NCBI GenBank assembly: GCA_965153455.1
Contig: OZ234503.1
Coordinates: 9,305,118 to 9,369,117, forward strand
Length of the DNA stretch: 64,000 nucleotides
Direction: 5' to 3'
Origin: Sphagnum compactum
Taxonomy: Eukaryota; Bryophyta; Sphagnopsida; Sphagnales
The notes below the pieces were generated by a model that did no database searches, had not been told where the DNA came from, and saw nothing but the letters and a program-made list of their open reading frames with translations. Numbering within the stretch: position 1 is the first letter of the stretch; each line of letters starts with the position of its first letter. The translations under genes were made by a program, and so were the position numbers. Below are positions 61,290-64,000 of the stretch, piece after piece.

Positions 61290-62470
61290 ACCATGTGTAC
61301 TTGACCATGGTAATTGCAAGCCCCAATCTCTAGTACGACTCTCTTGCAACCCATACTTTTACAAACTTGGTTTCATTACCTACACCATGTGTTTAGTTAA
61401 CCCATTTGCTTCAAGATGGTGTCATGAAGTCATACAATGATTAATCAATGTCTTTTCACACAATTGTTGGAACTCCCCACGAAATTTCATATTTTAGTTA
61501 ATGAGTATTTTGGATAAAATACCAAACTTACTAAACATTATGTTCAGAAATGCATGGGTAGTTCCTTCTACTATAATCCAACAATGGCACTAGTTCTACC
61601 CACTTCGAAAAATGTTCGATCACAACCAAAACATATCAATTATCTCGAACTGTCAAGTGTAGTGGGCTAACAAAGCCCAAATTCCACTAATATCCAACCT
61701 CACGATGGGCAATGGTTGTAGATAAAATGTAAATGCATTGAATATGTCCATATTTAATCACACACCAAACACCATGAAACAAATTGTTGAACTTGTAATT
61801 GCATCCCCCACCACTAATATTGTGTTTGGAGTAAATCGAAGCAACAAACCTCAAAAAGACCCATCTCCTTGTGAGCATGTTATACAAGGCACTCATGTTG
61901 CTCTAGGAAAAACACTATTTGCATTCATCCATTTATCCACAATTGTAGAAAGGAATTACCTTCCCATTTAAAGCGTTTGACCATGTGCACAACTTGATCA
62001 TGCTCCTTGGGTGTTAATCCAATTAAAACTTCATCTACTTGCAAATATAAAATAACATGTGCATCTTCATGTATGTTTAAGGCACAATCACCTGTCGGCT
62101 CAATGTTTGCATCACAAGGATCTCCGTTACCCATGTTAGTCTAAGGTGATCCCCAAAACATCCCAATAAAATACATAATTATGCATAGGTATGTCAACTT
62201 CGAACTATTTCCAAATCCACATCACCATGCCAACGAGCTTTAATGGTGTCTTCTTCATTGGAACTTGCATTTTGATTTAACCCATCAACATCCCAATTAA
62301 CCCTACCAACCTTATGAATTATGTCAAAGTTACACTTTTGTAGGATAAGGGCCCATTTTGCCAACTTTCTTGTAAGAAAATTTGATTCCACAAAAAAATT
62401 TAAAGGTTAGTGATTCATGACCAATGTGAATGAACTACCATGATCAAGATAACACCAAAATGAAAAATTG
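61290..62470 (-). pseudogene. Ty3/gypsy pol remnant (RNase H and integrase)
   Basis: Read on the minus strand: an RNase H end (NH, stop, PLNFF, then KLAKWALILQKCNFDIIHKV and GRVNWDVDGLNQN; 62,460-62,200), a linker (DEVLIGLTPKEHDQVV, about 62,010-62,055), an integrase-like part (LVVIEHFSKWVELVPL near 61,580-61,630) and a broken later segment to about 61,290. The order is that of gypsy elements. Stops and frameshifts are frequent. It is cut off close to the candidate CACTA end at 61,017. No LTR was identified next to it. Confidence 0.8.
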
Positions 62471-63829
62471 CCACAATGCCAAAACATGATTTTCATGACT
62501 AAAACATCTTGTGACTAATGTCCAATTGTAACCATGTAATCATATTTGAAATCAAGTTACTATCATTTTTTCAATTGTAACCATAATTAGGACTGCATGA
62601 CTATAAATATGACTATAATTACAACTATAATTATAACTACACAACTAGTAGTCATGTTGAAGGAGTTGACCTTTTTTATCAACTATAAAAAAAACTAAAA
62701 AGATATGAACACGGTCAAACTTGTGTTTTTCAATTTGTCTGACAAGTTATGACAATATAAATTAAATGAAAACTTGTCTAAATTTGTATAGTTAATTAAA
62801 TTTATTTTGAATGGTTACCATGTTTATTCACTCTCCAAAGCTACAACTATTAAAATTTCAAAAAAAACTCAAATGAACCTTATAAAGTGTAGTCTAAAAT
62901 TACAAAAATTCAAAAAGTAAAAATTTGGGTTGCTAGTCCCCATCTTAAAGGAAATATATATGATAGATTGGGATATCTATGATGTGAATACCAATGAATT
63001 CCCAAAATTCTTTTTAATAATATAATGAATAGTCTTACAACAAGAATGATAATTGTCTGGGATTACCTATAATTTTAAATTTAATATATCATCTTATCTC
63101 TTTGTTAGTTTTGCTTTATGTGGGGTCGTAATATCACCATTAAATGGCCAATAAATTCAAAAATCTATTGAACAAACATTGGGGCCAATGGTCATGGATC
63201 ATCAACATTTCTTTTTTTAAACTAGATTTCACCGATTGGGGTTTGTTTTCAAAAAGGACAAAACTTAAATGTCCTCTAGCTTTCTCTAATTGCGAAATTT
63301 TGAGAACGCTTCTTTTTGAAAAAATCACCAAGTTCTATATTTAGTTCGTTAAGTAGTCAACAACATCAAAGGATGCTTAAAAAAATTCTAGTTTCAGATT
63401 TTTTTTAATAACCACAAAGCATTCCGACATTTGTTTCCTTCGTATTTGAAAGCACTTCAACGCACATAAAGCATTGCAACTTTATTTCTTCGTATTTTCC
63501 GTCCTTCACCTACATTAAGAAAACTTGTTTCATGGACCAACATGGAGGAGAAACTTTCTACAAATGAAAAAATTACTCGCCAAGCTATCAAGGAACTTCC
63601 ACAATTGGGAAGTTACCCACTAGGCTGTCATTTATTAAAAAAACTAATTTAAAAAAGTTTAAAAATTGTTGTGCTTTTACTTAGGGGAAGGGTCTAAAAC
63701 TAGACCTTTCTCCTATAAAGAAAGTCAAGGGACCTTCCACATATGCAAGGTGCTTCCACTAGAGGAAGATGCTTTTGTGACTTGTCATGATAAGTTAAAC
63801 TGAAAGGCTTTGTGACAAAAAGAACGACA
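62471..63829. other. AT-rich spacer
   Basis: No gene recognised. ACTATAATTA-type motifs cluster near 62,600-62,660. Overlapping ORFs at 63,140-63,344 on both strands have no motif. Confidence 0.4.
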
Positions 63830-64000
63830 TTTTATTGAGAACAAGGGGGTGTTTGACAATGTGGCCTTGCCATTTACATTAAAAAGTAAAGAAGAATTAT
63901 AGAAACTCAAATATTTCACCAAGCAAAAATATAATCTTCAAAAAAAATCCTCTAAAATAAAGAAACCAAAATCCTTCAAGATATTATTATAACTCTATAA
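63830..64000 (+). mobile_element. LTR-like dispersed repeat, copy running off the window
   Basis: Matches the reverse complement of 9,700-9,890: GTGGCCTTGCCATTTACATT, AATATTTCACCA.GCAAAA, and ATATTATTATAACTCTATAA near the end. The copy continues beyond base 64,000. Confidence 0.7.

Overview
The window looks like nuclear DNA of a land plant: long AT-rich stretches full of decayed transposons, with three islands of higher GC that hold intron-bearing, conserved plant genes. The transposon types (hAT with BED finger, CACTA, Tourist-like MITE, Ty3/gypsy, a LINE-like reverse transcriptase) and one repeat-borne FCP1-like protein family suggest a large, repeat-rich genome. My recollection of related repeat proteins points to a seed-free plant (moss, lycophyte or fern), but the species cannot be fixed from the sequence. 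I saw no tRNA, rRNA or CRISPR array.

Layout. 1-330: 3' end of a LINE-like element. 330-2,450: spacer with two promoter-like modules. 2,461-6,155: a complete but dead hAT transposon with 8-bp target duplication, split by an 820-bp solo LTR. 6,160-17,900: AT-rich spacer with hairpins, MITE-like elements, a 98-bp minisatellite, an LTR-like copy and coding remnants. 18,000-22,613 (+): CDC20, the APC/C activator, in six resolved exons with the first coding exon not found. 26,000-29,220: degenerate LINE-like element whose 3' end matches bases 1-330. 30,055-31,235: diverged 350-420 bp tandem repeat. 31,510-34,101: non-autonomous CACTA element. 35,600-37,150: broken FCP1-like family copy with its two halves on opposite strands. 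37,150-43,470: AT-rich spacer. 43,471-47,600 (-): F-box gene whose probable 5' UTR intron contains a 102-bp minisatellite and whose leader and promoter lie in a 1.2-kb tandem duplication reaching 49,603. 51,445-55,470 (-): complete five-exon MutS2 gene. 55,800-64,000: tandem repeat, Tourist-like MITE, second CACTA candidate, antisense Ty3/gypsy pol remnant, and an inverted copy of the LTR-like repeat near 9.7 kb.

The three host genes are unrelated in function (cell-cycle proteolysis, ubiquitin ligase substrate choice, organelle or nuclear MutS-type nuclease) and do not form a cluster. I found no convincing new multi-gene system. The most unusual structures are the F-box gene's duplicated promoter with an in-frame minisatellite in its intron, the inverted FCP1-like pseudogene, and several clean transposon insertions whose ends and target duplications can be read directly.
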